Of a DNA stretch of 43,574 nucleotides, positions 7,734 to 17,595 are shown piece after piece. Under the pieces are notes generated by a model, which saw only the letters and a list, made by a program, of their open reading frames with translations, was not told the origin of the DNA and searched no databases. The first letter of the stretch is position 1; each line of letters begins with the position of its first letter. Location: assembly GCA_902564345.1 (NCBI GenBank), contig CACFAY010000009.1, positions 1 through 43,574 on the forward strand. The letters run 5' to 3'. The position numbers and the translations under genes are program-made. The DNA is from an uncultured SAR324 cluster bacterium (GTDB lineage: Bacteria; SAR324; NAC60-12).

Positions 7734-9620
7734 ATGAAACTTAACATGCGTCATGGAGCATTTGCTCTAATTTTGTTAGTACTCGGTCTCCCAGCTTTTG
7801 CAGGTGGTGGTGGTGGTAGCAGCCTGATCGAACCATTAGGCGTAATGCTTCTTGCAGGCGCGGTAGTTGCGATTATTTTAAGTTATGCAAAGCAGGCAAG
7901 TCTATTCGCTTTTATTATTGTCGGGGTTGTAGCAGGTATAGTAGGTGTAAGAACTGTCATTAATACAAATGTAATGACTGCCTTTGTTGACATAGGCATT
8001 ACGCTACTGCTCTTTATGGCAGGAATGGAAGTAGATATTCCAGGTTTAATAAAACGTTGGAAACTGCTTTTAATAAATGGATTCGGACAAATTATCGGTT
8101 TATTTATTATCAGTTTAGGTCTTGGAGCTTTGTATATAGGTATTGACGCAACATATATGACAAATGCTGGTCTTTCTGCCGAAAATGCTATGCCCGCATT
8201 AATATATTTTGCGCTGTGTTTAACCTTATCATCCACCATTCTTGTTATTGGAACATTAAAAAGTACTGGTCAGATATCACAAGAACATGGACAGGTTGCT
8301 CTAGGTTTAATGGTTCTACAGGATATAGTTGCTGTTGTGGCGCTGGCAATTCTGGCGACCCTGAAACCTCCAGCGCCAGGAGTCGCACCTCCAAATTTGG
8401 GCATAGAGGTTGCCATGATTTTTGGAAAAATGTTCGCCCTAGCAATAGTGCTTTATTTTGTAACGAAATACATTCTAAATCCTCTTTTTAAATTTTTCGC
8501 ACAATCTGGGGAAATGCTCTTCATCGGCACTCTTGGTTACGGAATGGGCGTTGCCGCACTTTGTGAAGTTATTCACTTTTCTTCGGGGATCGGAGCTTTT
8601 TTTGCCGGTGCCACTCTTGCTGCACTTCCATACAGGCATGAGATTGAAGATAAAGTTGAACCCTTAAAAGCTTTCGGAGTCATTCTATTTTTTATGGGAC
8701 TTGGGTTTGATATTTCTGAATTAACAACTGATCAGATGCTTGGTGGACTGGCTGAAGGTTTAATACTGGCGGTATTGGTAGTCGTTCTTACAATTCCTTT
8801 GATGTTGCTGCTTGGATACTTGAGCAAGTTGAACTCTAAGCCAGCATTCCTGATGGGAGCAATCATAAATCAAAGTTCAGAATTTTCACTGATGCTTGCA
8901 GTTTTATGTTTACAATATAAGATATTTGATCCTCATATTTTTATTGTAGTGACTCTTGTAGTATTAATCTCGTTCTTTCTTTCTTCTTTAGGGCATCAAT
9001 TTCTAGATTCTTTCTATGCAGTTTTCTCAAACGTTCTTAGTTTTATGGATGGACGTTCAAAAGCTACAAGTGATGAGGTGTCAGACGATATCAAGCTAGA
9101 TGGGCATGTTGTTATTATGGAATATAATGAACTGGCAATAGAAATAGCAGACTTTTATGCACAACGAGGTGAACAAGTTTTATTACTAGATCTTGATCCA
9201 CATATCATAGAATATTTCGAAAAGCAGCACGGACACAGTAATATACATGCTCACTATTCAAATATGGCAGATCCGGATGTGTGGGAAGATTTGGCATTTA
9301 ACAAGGCAAAGGTAGTAATTTCATGCATGGATGGCGGACAGGAAGCAGAATTAGCAATTTCTCGCTGGCTCAAAAAAGAAGCTCCCGAAGTTCCTTTTCT
9401 TGCAGCAACTTCGTCTCACGAAGAAACACTGGAATTATATGGAGCTGGAGCGCGTTATGTTATTCAAACAGAATATTTGGCTGCAAAAGCTTTCCGTAAT
9501 ATTTTTGAAACAGAAGAAACGAAATCACAAACTGAAGCTTTTCGCGATATTGGAGAGAATCATTTTTCAGAAACAAAAAAATTACAAGAAGGACTCGGCG
9601 AATCATTTGCTAATGTTTGA
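7734..9620 (+). CDS. CPA2 cation:proton antiporter with RCK/TrkA-N tail (Kef-like), copy 1
   Basis: This is a monovalent cation/H+ exchanger of the CPA2 family, 628 residues, in the inner membrane. The order is: a signal-peptide-like start ending in A-F-A followed by five Gly; about 12 membrane segments (residues ~28-430) with the family block S-G-I-G-A-F-F-A-G near the middle; a cytoplasmic RCK/TrkA-N domain from about residue 453 to 585; and a short charged tail. The RCK nucleotide-binding Gly motif is degenerate (I-M-E-Y-N-E-L-A where G-x-G-x-x-G is expected). A good AAGGAG site precedes the ATG. A second antiporter follows after 29 nt. The likely role is regulated K+ or Na+ efflux. Confidence 0.9.
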   Translation: MKLNMRHGAFALILLVLGLPAFAGGGGGSSLIEPLGVMLLAGAVVAIILSYAKQASLFAFIIVGVVAGIVGVRTVINTNVMTAFVDIGITLLLFMAGMEVDIPGLIKRWKLLLINGFGQIIGLFIISLGLGALYIGIDATYMTNAGLSAENAMPALIYFALCLTLSSTILVIGTLKSTGQISQEHGQVALGLMVLQDIVAVVALAILATLKPPAPGVAPPNLGIEVAMIFGKMFALAIVLYFVTKYILNPLFKFFAQSGEMLFIGTLGYGMGVAALCEVIHFSSGIGAFFAGATLAALPYRHEIEDKVEPLKAFGVILFFMGLGFDISELTTDQMLGGLAEGLILAVLVVVLTIPLMLLLGYLSKLNSKPAFLMGAIINQSSEFSLMLAVLCLQYKIFDPHIFIVVTLVVLISFFLSSLGHQFLDSFYAVFSNVLSFMDGRSKATSDEVSDDIKLDGHVVIMEYNELAIEIADFYAQRGEQVLLLDLDPHIIEYFEKQHGHSNIHAHYSNMADPDVWEDLAFNKAKVVISCMDGGQEAELAISRWLKKEAPEVPFLAATSSHEETLELYGAGARYVIQTEYLAAKAFRNIFETEETKSQTEAFRDIGENHFSETKKLQEGLGESFANV

Positions 9621-9649
9621 TAATTCTTAACACCAGATAAAGAGGATTC

Positions 9650-11554
9650 ATGTCTAAACCACTAATCTATAAACTTCTTTTAATGTTGGCCATAGGTTTT
9701 TTTGCTCCCTTTACTGCCTACGCAGGAGGCGGGGGATGGTTCATCAAACCACTGGGTTTGATGCTGGGAGGTGCTATGATCCTGACTATTTTACTCATAA
9801 AACTCAAACAGACAAATATACTGTCTTTTGTAATAATGGGCTATGTAATGGCCAGCGTTGCGGGACTTCCAGAAACAACACTGGACCAGCTGGATGAACA
9901 TTATAGCGGTATTAGGGCAATACTCTCTGGCTTTCAGCAAATTGGTCTAGTTTTGATTCTTTTCATGGCTGGCCTACAATTTAACCTTATAGACATAACT
10001 AAGCGTTTCAAATTAATCCTTGTCAACGGCGTTGGTTATTTAGGCTTAGGTCTATTGCTTTTTTTCTGGGCCGCAGCTCAGTTTGCAGGAACAGAAGGCT
10101 TTAGCGAAAGCATTTATTTTGCCCTTTGCCTTGCTGTCCCATCAAGCATTTTAGTTGCTGCTGCTTTAGAGAATCATGGCACCGAAGAATCACTGCAAGG
10201 ACAAATTTCAACAGGTATTGCAGTAGTTAGTTCCCTTTGCGCAATTGTTTTCATAGCCAAATTAAGTGCAACAGGTGTCGTAAGCCAAATTTCTGATTCT
10301 TCAACTTTCTTCTCTGGAGCAGACAATTTTATGGAATTCAACCTTTGGATGACAGAAAGATTGGTTTTCTTGGTAGTTATTTTAATGATCCTATCAAAAC
10401 TTGTTCTGGAGCCAGTTGTGCGTTATTTGCTGCGTTCATCAGAACTGTTGTTTGTAAGTGCTCTTGGATATTGCATGGGTATTGCCGCAATTTGTGGCTA
10501 TATTGGTATCTCACCAGAAGCTGGAGCTTTCTTTGCAGGAATTTCTGTAGGCAATCTACCATACAGGCTTGACATTGAAGACAAAGTTGGGCCACTGAAA
10601 TTATTTGGACAAATATTATTTTTCCTAACGGTTGGAGTTGAAATAGCCACAATTCAGACTGAAAACTTTTCAAGCAATTTAGGAGCAATCATTCCGCTCT
10701 TACTTTTAGTTGTTCTCATAAAACCTTTATTTTTAATAATTACCGGTTATGCATCAAAGCTTAAAGGAAGGACTGCCTTTTTGATAGGTACGACAGTAAA
10801 TCAATCATCTGCAATTTCAATTATCGTTGCTCTTTTGGCATGGAAATACAAAGTTTTTGACGATCGTCTCTTTGCAATTTTAATTGCAGTGATTCTTACT
10901 TCACTTATTGTATCTTCAATGGGACACGCAATTCAACCTGCTTTATATCAAACGTTTAAATGGCTTGTGGGTGTACTAAATCGTAATATTTCAGCAATTG
11001 ACTTGGAAAGCTCAAAGCAAGTAGTATTAAAAAACCATATTGTTCTGCTTGGATTTAATGAAATCACTCAGGAAATTAGCGAATTTTGTAATGTTCAGCT
11101 TACACCTGAACGTGTTTTGTTGATAGATTGTGATCCTGATATCATAAAACATTTTGAAGATAGAAAGGATTCTAATGTGGATCCTGTATACGCAGATCCT
11201 GCTGACCCAAAAGTGTGGCAGGAGTATAAGCTCAGCGAGGCAAAAGTTGTTGTTTCATGCATGGGCAGTGACTTAGACGCAGACATTGAATTGGCAGGTT
11301 ACATCAAAAGGACTTCCCCTGATCTGCCTTTCCTTGCTGTTACAACTTCACATGAAGATTCCTTAAAATTATATGAAAATGGAGCCCGTTACGTAATTCA
11401 AACCGAACAGTTGGCTTCAAAGACTTTCAGAGGAGTTTTTGCCGAAGAGATTGATAAGCCTGCAGCAGAGTCCTTTATGGAAAAAGGTAGTAACCACTGG
11501 AAAGATACACGTTCCATTAGAGATGGATTAGGAGAAATATTTAAACTTGTTTAA
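9650..11554 (+). CDS. CPA2 cation:proton antiporter with RCK/TrkA-N tail (Kef-like), copy 2
   Basis: This 634-residue paralogue of the preceding gene has the same plan: a leader ending A-Y-A then four Gly, a ~12-helix exchanger domain (S-P-E-A-G-A-F-F-A-G, then Y-R-L-D-I-E-D-K-V-G-P-L), and a TrkA-N-like domain from about residue 460. The Rossmann Gly motif is again altered (L-G-F-N-E-I-T). The C-terminal segments of both proteins share the S-H-E-x-(T/S)-L-x-L-Y-x-x-G-A-R-Y-V-I-Q-T-E block, so they arose by duplication. They are translated as a pair and may form a heteromeric exchanger. The gene ends convergently, 49 nt from a K+ channel gene. Confidence 0.9.
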   Translation: MSKPLIYKLLLMLAIGFFAPFTAYAGGGGWFIKPLGLMLGGAMILTILLIKLKQTNILSFVIMGYVMASVAGLPETTLDQLDEHYSGIRAILSGFQQIGLVLILFMAGLQFNLIDITKRFKLILVNGVGYLGLGLLLFFWAAAQFAGTEGFSESIYFALCLAVPSSILVAAALENHGTEESLQGQISTGIAVVSSLCAIVFIAKLSATGVVSQISDSSTFFSGADNFMEFNLWMTERLVFLVVILMILSKLVLEPVVRYLLRSSELLFVSALGYCMGIAAICGYIGISPEAGAFFAGISVGNLPYRLDIEDKVGPLKLFGQILFFLTVGVEIATIQTENFSSNLGAIIPLLLLVVLIKPLFLIITGYASKLKGRTAFLIGTTVNQSSAISIIVALLAWKYKVFDDRLFAILIAVILTSLIVSSMGHAIQPALYQTFKWLVGVLNRNISAIDLESSKQVVLKNHIVLLGFNEITQEISEFCNVQLTPERVLLIDCDPDIIKHFEDRKDSNVDPVYADPADPKVWQEYKLSEAKVVVSCMGSDLDADIELAGYIKRTSPDLPFLAVTTSHEDSLKLYENGARYVIQTEQLASKTFRGVFAEEIDKPAAESFMEKGSNHWKDTRSIRDGLGEIFKLV

Positions 11555-11589
11555 AATTCCTTCAATTATTATTAAATTTTAAATTTACT

Positions 11590-11633
11590 AATAAATAAAA
11601 TATTTAAAATCGAGCTCTAACATTTGGAGCTCG
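11590..11633 (-). terminator. Intrinsic terminator of the K+ channel gene
   Basis: CGAGCTC (11611-11617) pairs perfectly with GAGCTCG (11627-11633) around a 9-nt loop. On the minus strand this hairpin sits within the last codons of the channel gene, and an AT-rich, U-rich tail follows past the stop codon. The overlap of terminator and coding end is compact but plausible. Confidence 0.55.
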
Positions 11634-14114
11634 TAATTGGTTTGCTCTAAACTGTTCCACTCTTTTGTGTCCAAGTTTGATAAGAGTTTCAATCTGAGAT
11701 TCAGGTGTATTCATTGATCTCGCAATTTCCCTCAATAAACTCTCTTCCCTTTCATCAAAGTTCCTGTCCACAGTTGCTATATTCAACAAGCTTTCTAGCA
11801 TGTGGTCCTGATCTATTTTACTAAATTCTATAGGGTCAATTGGAGGTTTCTCCCAGCGTAGAATATATTCTTCAAGTTCCTGAATTTTATGATTATCTTT
11901 CAGCATACGAATAGCAGAATGTAGGAATGAACGCTCATGTAGATCTATATGATCATCCGCCATAACCATGGCTACTACCGCGCTTGAAAACCAAAAAAGT
12001 TGATCTTCCGACATTCGGCTGATTAATTCTGTATCAAACTCTGGAATATCTCGATCATTGGTATTCATCCTTATTTTTTGCAGGGCTCTCGTACTTTTTA
12101 AAGCCTTCCGCGCATTTTCATTCCCCAATTTTGCTGCTTCACGAAACCAATGGTATGATTCATCCAGATTTTTAAGAACACCCTTACCATTAAAATTCAT
12201 CAGACCTAAATTATATTTTGCTCTGGCATGATTCTGAATTGCCGCTCTGTGAAAACACTTATATGCTTCATCATAATTTTCCTCTTTTTTAATCATTTCT
12301 AATCCTTTTATGAACAATTCCTCAGCTTCAGCAGAAGGCTTTATTTCTTCACCAGAGAATTCTGGACTATCATAATCATCCCCGTCATTGCCAATTTGAT
12401 TTGACTTAGCTTTTGTAGGTGCTATGTAAATAAGGCGATCACCTGAATTTACAATTAGATCTGGGTGTGGATTAACTACAAGCTTGTGAGTCTGACCCCG
12501 AATAAGTCCGACAACCAACTCCTCATCTTTTTCCTTAATCGACAAGATAGTTGAAATCCAGCTTAATGGCTCCCAGTCTTGGCTTAACTGGCGTACATGA
12601 AGACTCTGTGTTGTAGATTCTTCCAAAATAATTTCCTCAATAAGTGTCCCCAATCCTGGATTATTAGCTGATTGGGAAAGTATAGGTGCTATCATCTCTT
12701 CAGGGTCCAGACAAAAATCACAACCTACTTTAAATAATTGTTGATCAAAATCTTCTTTGTGAAAAGTTGCAATAGTAAATACCTCACCATCAGTTGCTTC
12801 CTCCAGACGTAAAACTGACATGAGATTTTGGCCGTCATCTGAGTGATCAATTAATGCTACTTTAGCCTCAGTCGATCTTGCGTTTTTAAAAGACTTCTCT
12901 GAGTTGGAATCGCCTTCAATCCATTCAATATCCAAGTTGCCAGGCATTTCATCCAATATTGAAGTATTTGTTAAAACAATAATTTTTTCCTGCTGATTCC
13001 TATGGCTCATTTCCAGCAGACATCGATTAATGAATATTTGGTTGTCAGAACTTATCAATATGTGACCATCTATACCAATTTCATCCATTCCAATAATTTC
13101 TACCGCCTGATTTTCAAAATCTCCTTTAGGCCTCATTTCAGGTGGTTCAATTTGCATTATCATACAATCTTTTGGTATAGCAAATGAAGATTCTGGATTG
13201 ATCAGTACAACTTCATCGATAACCACGGCAAGGGGCATAATGCCTTGAATCTCTTTTTTTACTTTAATTAAATTAAGCCAGCTTTTTCCTATGAGTCCTG
13301 GTTCAGGCTTTCTGGTTGTAATATGATGACCTTCGGTTCTGTTAATCACTTTGTTGATCCAAGCAGGTGCTCCCTGTGAATGAAAAGCAAGAAGCATTAA
13401 TGGAACATACAGATCATAAGGGTCCAAAGCATGATCACAGCCAACGTCTTCAAAATAGTTACGAAATTCTCTGCCTACGTACTGTGCTTGAGTTACAATC
13501 TTTCCATTGCTCAAAGTTTCAAGCTGAAGAACTGTCATAAGTGAATAACTGTTGTCTTTGAAAAACACATAAGCAATATTTGCCTTTTCTGCCGAAGCCT
13601 TGCGTAGTACATTCAAATCGTAAGAGTCTCCTGATACCCATCTAAGTTTGTTATAGGAAGTTGCCAACAGTGGATGTTCATTGACTGGTGAAATTAAAAT
13701 AATTCTGTCTTCCTTTACAAATTTTTGATTCTGAGCAATTATTTCTAACATCCAGGTTGGGTCATCAGAACAAATCAAAACATGCCCTTTCATTTTTAGT
13801 GTGCCAAGACCACGGTCTCGACCTGAGCGAAACTCTTGGAATCTATCTGTTACAAGTGAAACTATAATTGAAAAATTTACTAATCCTGCTGCCATCACTA
13901 GAAAAGTAAAAATCTGTCCAGGCACTGTTTCAGGAGACATATCTCCGTATCCTACCGTGGTGAAAGTTACCACTGTCCACCAAAGAGAGTTGAATACAGA
14001 ACTGAATTTGCTATTTTCACTTCCAGGCAGGATGAACTCAAAGAAATATATTCCGGCAGTTGAAAGGATCAAAAAAGCTGGAATCATTAAAATTAAAAAA
14101 ATACGTACTTTCAT
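11604..14114 (-). CDS. K+ channel fused to two RCK-like domains, Sel1 repeats and TerB-like tail
   Basis: This is an 836-residue two-helix potassium channel. TM1 is at ~4-29, the pore helix carries the K+ selectivity filter T53-V-G-Y-G-D58, and TM2 is at ~68-90. Two RCK/TrkA-like modules follow (about 108-330 and 350-575), each a Rossmann-like half plus a TrkA-C-like half. Neither keeps the G-x-G-x-x-G motif (H-V-L-I-C-S-D-D and H-I-L-I-S-S-D-N), so they may sense something other than NAD(H). Next come Sel1-like repeats (~607-690: A-K-Y-N-L-G-L-M, then W-F-R-E-A-A-K-L-G) and a TerB-like helical domain (~700-815) with acidic D-D-H-I-D-L-H-E and D-R-N-F-D-E-R-E motifs. It faces two antiporter genes, suggesting shared K+ homeostasis. 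Confidence 0.88.
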   Translation of the reverse strand: MKVRIFLILMIPAFLILSTAGIYFFEFILPGSENSKFSSVFNSLWWTVVTFTTVGYGDMSPETVPGQIFTFLVMAAGLVNFSIIVSLVTDRFQEFRSGRDRGLGTLKMKGHVLICSDDPTWMLEIIAQNQKFVKEDRIILISPVNEHPLLATSYNKLRWVSGDSYDLNVLRKASAEKANIAYVFFKDNSYSLMTVLQLETLSNGKIVTQAQYVGREFRNYFEDVGCDHALDPYDLYVPLMLLAFHSQGAPAWINKVINRTEGHHITTRKPEPGLIGKSWLNLIKVKKEIQGIMPLAVVIDEVVLINPESSFAIPKDCMIMQIEPPEMRPKGDFENQAVEIIGMDEIGIDGHILISSDNQIFINRCLLEMSHRNQQEKIIVLTNTSILDEMPGNLDIEWIEGDSNSEKSFKNARSTEAKVALIDHSDDGQNLMSVLRLEEATDGEVFTIATFHKEDFDQQLFKVGCDFCLDPEEMIAPILSQSANNPGLGTLIEEIILEESTTQSLHVRQLSQDWEPLSWISTILSIKEKDEELVVGLIRGQTHKLVVNPHPDLIVNSGDRLIYIAPTKAKSNQIGNDGDDYDSPEFSGEEIKPSAEAEELFIKGLEMIKKEENYDEAYKCFHRAAIQNHARAKYNLGLMNFNGKGVLKNLDESYHWFREAAKLGNENARKALKSTRALQKIRMNTNDRDIPEFDTELISRMSEDQLFWFSSAVVAMVMADDHIDLHERSFLHSAIRMLKDNHKIQELEEYILRWEKPPIDPIEFSKIDQDHMLESLLNIATVDRNFDEREESLLREIARSMNTPESQIETLIKLGHKRVEQFRANQLRAPNVRARF

Positions 14115-14231
14115 GCGTAAGAAATTTAATTTAGAAAATTTATATCTTTGGAATTTAATATTTTTTAAATTAGGGATACTTATTATTCTAAACTAGAATA
14201 CATATATGTTAAACTATATGTAATATTTAAT

Positions 14232-15068
14232 TTAACCATTTGCTGGTTTTTTCATTTTTTTTCTTGCTAACATGGAATGTGACTTAAGTTCCCCTTCATT
14301 TTCTAAAACTTGTGTCAGATACTTCATTCTTTTTTTTGATGCAGTATTTAACATAATATCGCCATAAGCTCTATCGATCCAGAATCTTGCTCCCTGATTT
14401 ATATAATTTTTTAAGTCACTTAAATTTTCTTCAGGATAAGTTTGAGATAAGTTTATTGTGAACATTCTTCTTTTTGAACCACCACCATATGAACTGTGTT
14501 TTAAATTATGATTAAAACATATAAGATCTCCTGGCTCAGTTTCTATTGAAATCCCAGGTATATCTGCTCCTAGTTTATTTAAATAAGAATTCTTTTTTGT
14601 AAAACTGATATCTAAACCATTAGAATATTTATCATTTATATAGTGGCTCCCAGGTAATACTTTTAAACATCCTTTATCGTGCTTAAGATGATCTAAATAG
14701 AATGCAAGTTTAATATGTAAAATATTGCTTGCCCATCCATCAGAATGCCAACTGGTGTTGGAGTTATAATAGTTTCCATCACTCCCCATGTAATTAAAAT
14801 TTTTCCCTAATATACTTTCACCTATACCTATAATCCTTTCATCATCAATTAAACTTGCTAAATCATTGTGTGAATCGATAAATTGGGGAATACATAGTCT
14901 ATCTACATCTTCTAAATTAAATTTTTGTTTATTTTTTTTCAGTTTAAAAACCTCATTAAATGAATTTATTATATCTGCAATATTTTCTAAAAATAGACCT
15001 TTAAATAAAATAAATCCAAAAGTGTGAAAAAAATTAATTTGATCCTTACTTAATTTATAATCAAGCAT
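14232..15068 (-). CDS. PhyH-family Fe(II)/2OG dioxygenase
   Basis: This is a 278-residue oxygenase of the phytanoyl-CoA dioxygenase family. The Fe ligands are H108-x-D110 (S-W-H-S-D-G-W) and the distal H191 (L-K-H-S-S). An Arg-rich S-K-R-R-M-F following it is the usual 2OG carboxylate contact. G-x-L-x-V-x-P-G-S-H at ~133-142 is also typical. It is a single gene on the minus strand, head to head with the sugar-transport operon across 558 nt. The family includes enzymes acting on acyl chains, phosphonates, ectoine and halogenated or methylated metabolites, so the substrate is unknown. Confidence 0.85.
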   Translation of the reverse strand: MLDYKLSKDQINFFHTFGFILFKGLFLENIADIINSFNEVFKLKKNKQKFNLEDVDRLCIPQFIDSHNDLASLIDDERIIGIGESILGKNFNYMGSDGNYYNSNTSWHSDGWASNILHIKLAFYLDHLKHDKGCLKVLPGSHYINDKYSNGLDISFTKKNSYLNKLGADIPGISIETEPGDLICFNHNLKHSSYGGGSKRRMFTINLSQTYPEENLSDLKNYINQGARFWIDRAYGDIMLNTASKKRMKYLTQVLENEGELKSHSMLARKKMKKPANG

Positions 15069-15626
15069 ATTAAATTTAAATGTTTATAAATTATGATCTA
15101 TACAGTGGTTCTCGAATTTAATTTATAAAAAGTCATTAGGTTTCATAGAACTACACCCTAATTAACAGTTTATAACTTTAAATATACTATTTACGATGAA
15201 AAGTTATTAACTCCTAGAGCTAATCACTAAAGTTATATATTTTCAATATAACCTAGAATACATTTGTATTATGTTTTTTTGTATATTGACCTATTTATTA
15301 CCAAAAATAAAAGATCTTCTGAAGCAATGATTGTAATCAAGATATTTTTCAAATGGCTCGAATGTTTATTAGTTTTGCTAAAACTATCATCAAATAGTTT
15401 TTCTTACAAGAATTTGCAGTTTTATTCTTAAAATTTGTGAATTTAATGACTTATAAGTCTAATTTTTAAGTTTAGGACTCGGAAATTTTTTTTATAGTTC
15501 TTTTTTTTAATCTTGACTAATTACAATTATCAATATATGTTTCAGCAATGTTTGTAAAATGTTAGTTTTATAATTATATATAGTTACAAACTTACGCTTT
15601 GCAGTTTTATATACTTATTTTTTTCT
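15069..15626. promoter_or_regulatory. Divergent control region between dioxygenase and sugar operon
   Basis: This is 558 nt of AT-rich DNA that must hold promoters for both neighbours. The clearest element is a 14-nt perfect palindrome, AATACATTTGTATT, at 15257-15270. Its size and symmetry would suit a GntR/FCD repressor such as the one encoded at 20342 (inference). The 11-mer CTAGAATACAT at its left edge also occurs at 14193-14203, on the other side of the dioxygenase gene. I see no convincing coding sequence here. Confidence 0.3.
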
Positions 15627-16589
15627 ATGATTAACAATAAAATTAAATTTCTTGTATATAAATTCCCTGAAATGGGAATTCTTTTTGGAGTTATTATTTC
15701 ATTCCTGATTTTTTTTATTGCAGACAACAGTATGGCTGATACTTCAACTTTGGTCAGAATGGCAACACAAGGTACTTGTATTGGTTTTGCCGCCTATGGA
15801 ATGAGTTATCTTATGATTACCGGTGAAATAGATTTGTCTAGCGGTGCTGTAGCAGGACTTGCAGCGACTGTTTCTGGAATGATGCTAGATTCCGGTTACA
15901 ATGAATTAATATCATATCTAGCAGCATTGTCAGTAGCTGCATTAGTGGGGTTGCTTAACAGTTTTATGACTCTTGTTATAGGTATACCTTCTTTTTTTGG
16001 GACACTAGGGACTAGTTTTGCTGCTTCAGGACTTATAATTTGGTTGCTAAAAGGTAGATGGATATATACGGGAGATTTTATTCCATTTTTAGATTTTCTT
16101 TTCAGCCCTTCACCTTTTTTAGAATTTCCATGGGTATTTTTGTTTTACGCAGTACTAATAATTTTCGGAGACCTTCTTATAAGAACTAGTAAATTAGGAA
16201 CTATTTTAAAAGCTACCGGTGGAAACATTTTATCGGCAAAAATTGCAGGTATAAATACCAATTATGTTAAAACTTTGTGCTTCCTTTTCACAAGCATTAA
16301 CTTTGGTTTTGCTGGTATTTTAGTTATGGGCTATAGCGGGACTACAGACTTTTCAATAGGAATGGACTGGATATTGTGGGTTATTGCAATTGCCATTATC
16401 GGAGGAGGTAGTTTAAGAGGTGGAATAGGAAGCATTTTAGGAACATTTTTAGGTGTGTGTCTTATTCAAGTTATAAGAATGGGATTGATTAACGCGGATG
16501 TACAGACAAATGCACAAAAAATAGTCGTCGGAGCTATTTTAATTGGAGCAGCAACATTTGATAGTTTAAAAATTAAATCAAAAATTTAA
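15627..16589 (+). CDS. Sugar ABC transporter permease 1 (RbsC-like)
   Basis: This is a 320-residue inner-membrane permease of the ribose/xylose-type ABC family. Family marks are the M-I-T-G-E-I-D-L-S-S-G-A-V block near residue 63, which is close to diagnostic, and I-G-G-G-S-L-R-G-G-I-G-S near 255. Nine or ten hydrophobic segments are visible. It is the first gene of a 13-gene plus-strand block. The next gene begins one base after its stop and encodes a homologous permease, so the channel is probably a heterodimer. Confidence 0.88.
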   Translation: MINNKIKFLVYKFPEMGILFGVIISFLIFFIADNSMADTSTLVRMATQGTCIGFAAYGMSYLMITGEIDLSSGAVAGLAATVSGMMLDSGYNELISYLAALSVAALVGLLNSFMTLVIGIPSFFGTLGTSFAASGLIIWLLKGRWIYTGDFIPFLDFLFSPSPFLEFPWVFLFYAVLIIFGDLLIRTSKLGTILKATGGNILSAKIAGINTNYVKTLCFLFTSINFGFAGILVMGYSGTTDFSIGMDWILWVIAIAIIGGGSLRGGIGSILGTFLGVCLIQVIRMGLINADVQTNAQKIVVGAILIGAATFDSLKIKSKI

Positions 16590-16590
16590 A

Positions 16591-17550
16591 TTGAGAAAAT
16601 TATTTAACTATTTATATCAAAAACAGGAAATTGCTATTTTGATTCCTTTTTTGTTACTGATACTTTTTTTTTACTCAAGGAATTACGCAATGCTCGACCC
16701 ACTAACAATATCCTCAATCCTGAGAACAATTGCTTTCCCTGCACTTATAAGTATGGGAATGGTTCAGCTAATGATAGCCGGTGAGATAGATTTATCTACG
16801 GCTGCTGTTATGAGCTTCTGTGCTGTGCTTTCAGCAAAGCTAATAAAAGATTTTAATTTTGAAGTCCCAGAGGCAGTAATAATCGTTCTTTTATGTTCAC
16901 TTTTAATAGGGTGTGTTAATGCATTTCTAACTGTAAAAATAGGTATATTTTCTGTAATTGCAACAATTGGTACTGGTTTTATCGTAAGGGGCTTAAGTTA
17001 TTCATTTACTAACGGTGTCCCCATTTATCCGATGCCAGAATCATTTGCATTCCTAGGTTCACTAAGACCCTTAAATATTTCTTTTACATTTTTTTTAATG
17101 TTAGCAGTGGCCTTTTTTGTACAGATACTATTGACATCAACAAAATGGGGAACTGCAATCTATGCTACCGGCTCAAATAGGCAAGCTGCAGAAGTCTCTG
17201 GAATTAATACTTTTAGAGTAAAATTAATATGCTTTATGGCAACTAGTTTTTTATCAGGATGTGCGGGACTATTGACAATGAGTCAACTACCAGGAACTCC
17301 AGGAGATCCAATAATTGGGCTTAACCTAGAATTAGATATACTAGCTGGAGTGATTGTCGGGGGTGTAAGTCTTTATGGAGGAAGAGGCTCGGCAATTGGG
17401 AGTCTAATAGGAGTAGCTTTCATACAAATTGTTAGAAGTGGGTTAGTTATCGGACATTTTAATCCTTACCTTCAACTACCTGCTCTAGGACTATTATTGA
17501 TGTTGGCAGTTGCCTGGGATGTTATAAGACATAAGAAAAATTTAGCTTAA
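16591..17550 (+). CDS. Sugar ABC transporter permease 2 (RbsC-like)
   Basis: This is a 319-residue paralogue of the preceding permease, with M-I-A-G-E-I-D-L-S-T-A-A-V near residue 61 and V-G-G-V-S-L-Y-G-G-R-G-S near 258. It starts at TTG (16591), one base after the upstream stop, so it is likely translated by coupling. Many RbsC-type systems use a homodimer of one permease. Two different ones here imply a heterodimeric pore. Confidence 0.87.
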   Translation: MRKLFNYLYQKQEIAILIPFLLLILFFYSRNYAMLDPLTISSILRTIAFPALISMGMVQLMIAGEIDLSTAAVMSFCAVLSAKLIKDFNFEVPEAVIIVLLCSLLIGCVNAFLTVKIGIFSVIATIGTGFIVRGLSYSFTNGVPIYPMPESFAFLGSLRPLNISFTFFLMLAVAFFVQILLTSTKWGTAIYATGSNRQAAEVSGINTFRVKLICFMATSFLSGCAGLLTMSQLPGTPGDPIIGLNLELDILAGVIVGGVSLYGGRGSAIGSLIGVAFIQIVRSGLVIGHFNPYLQLPALGLLLMLAVAWDVIRHKKNLA

Positions 17551-17595
17551 CTTTAAATGAAATTGTACATGACACGTGCAGGAAAGGAGAATCAT

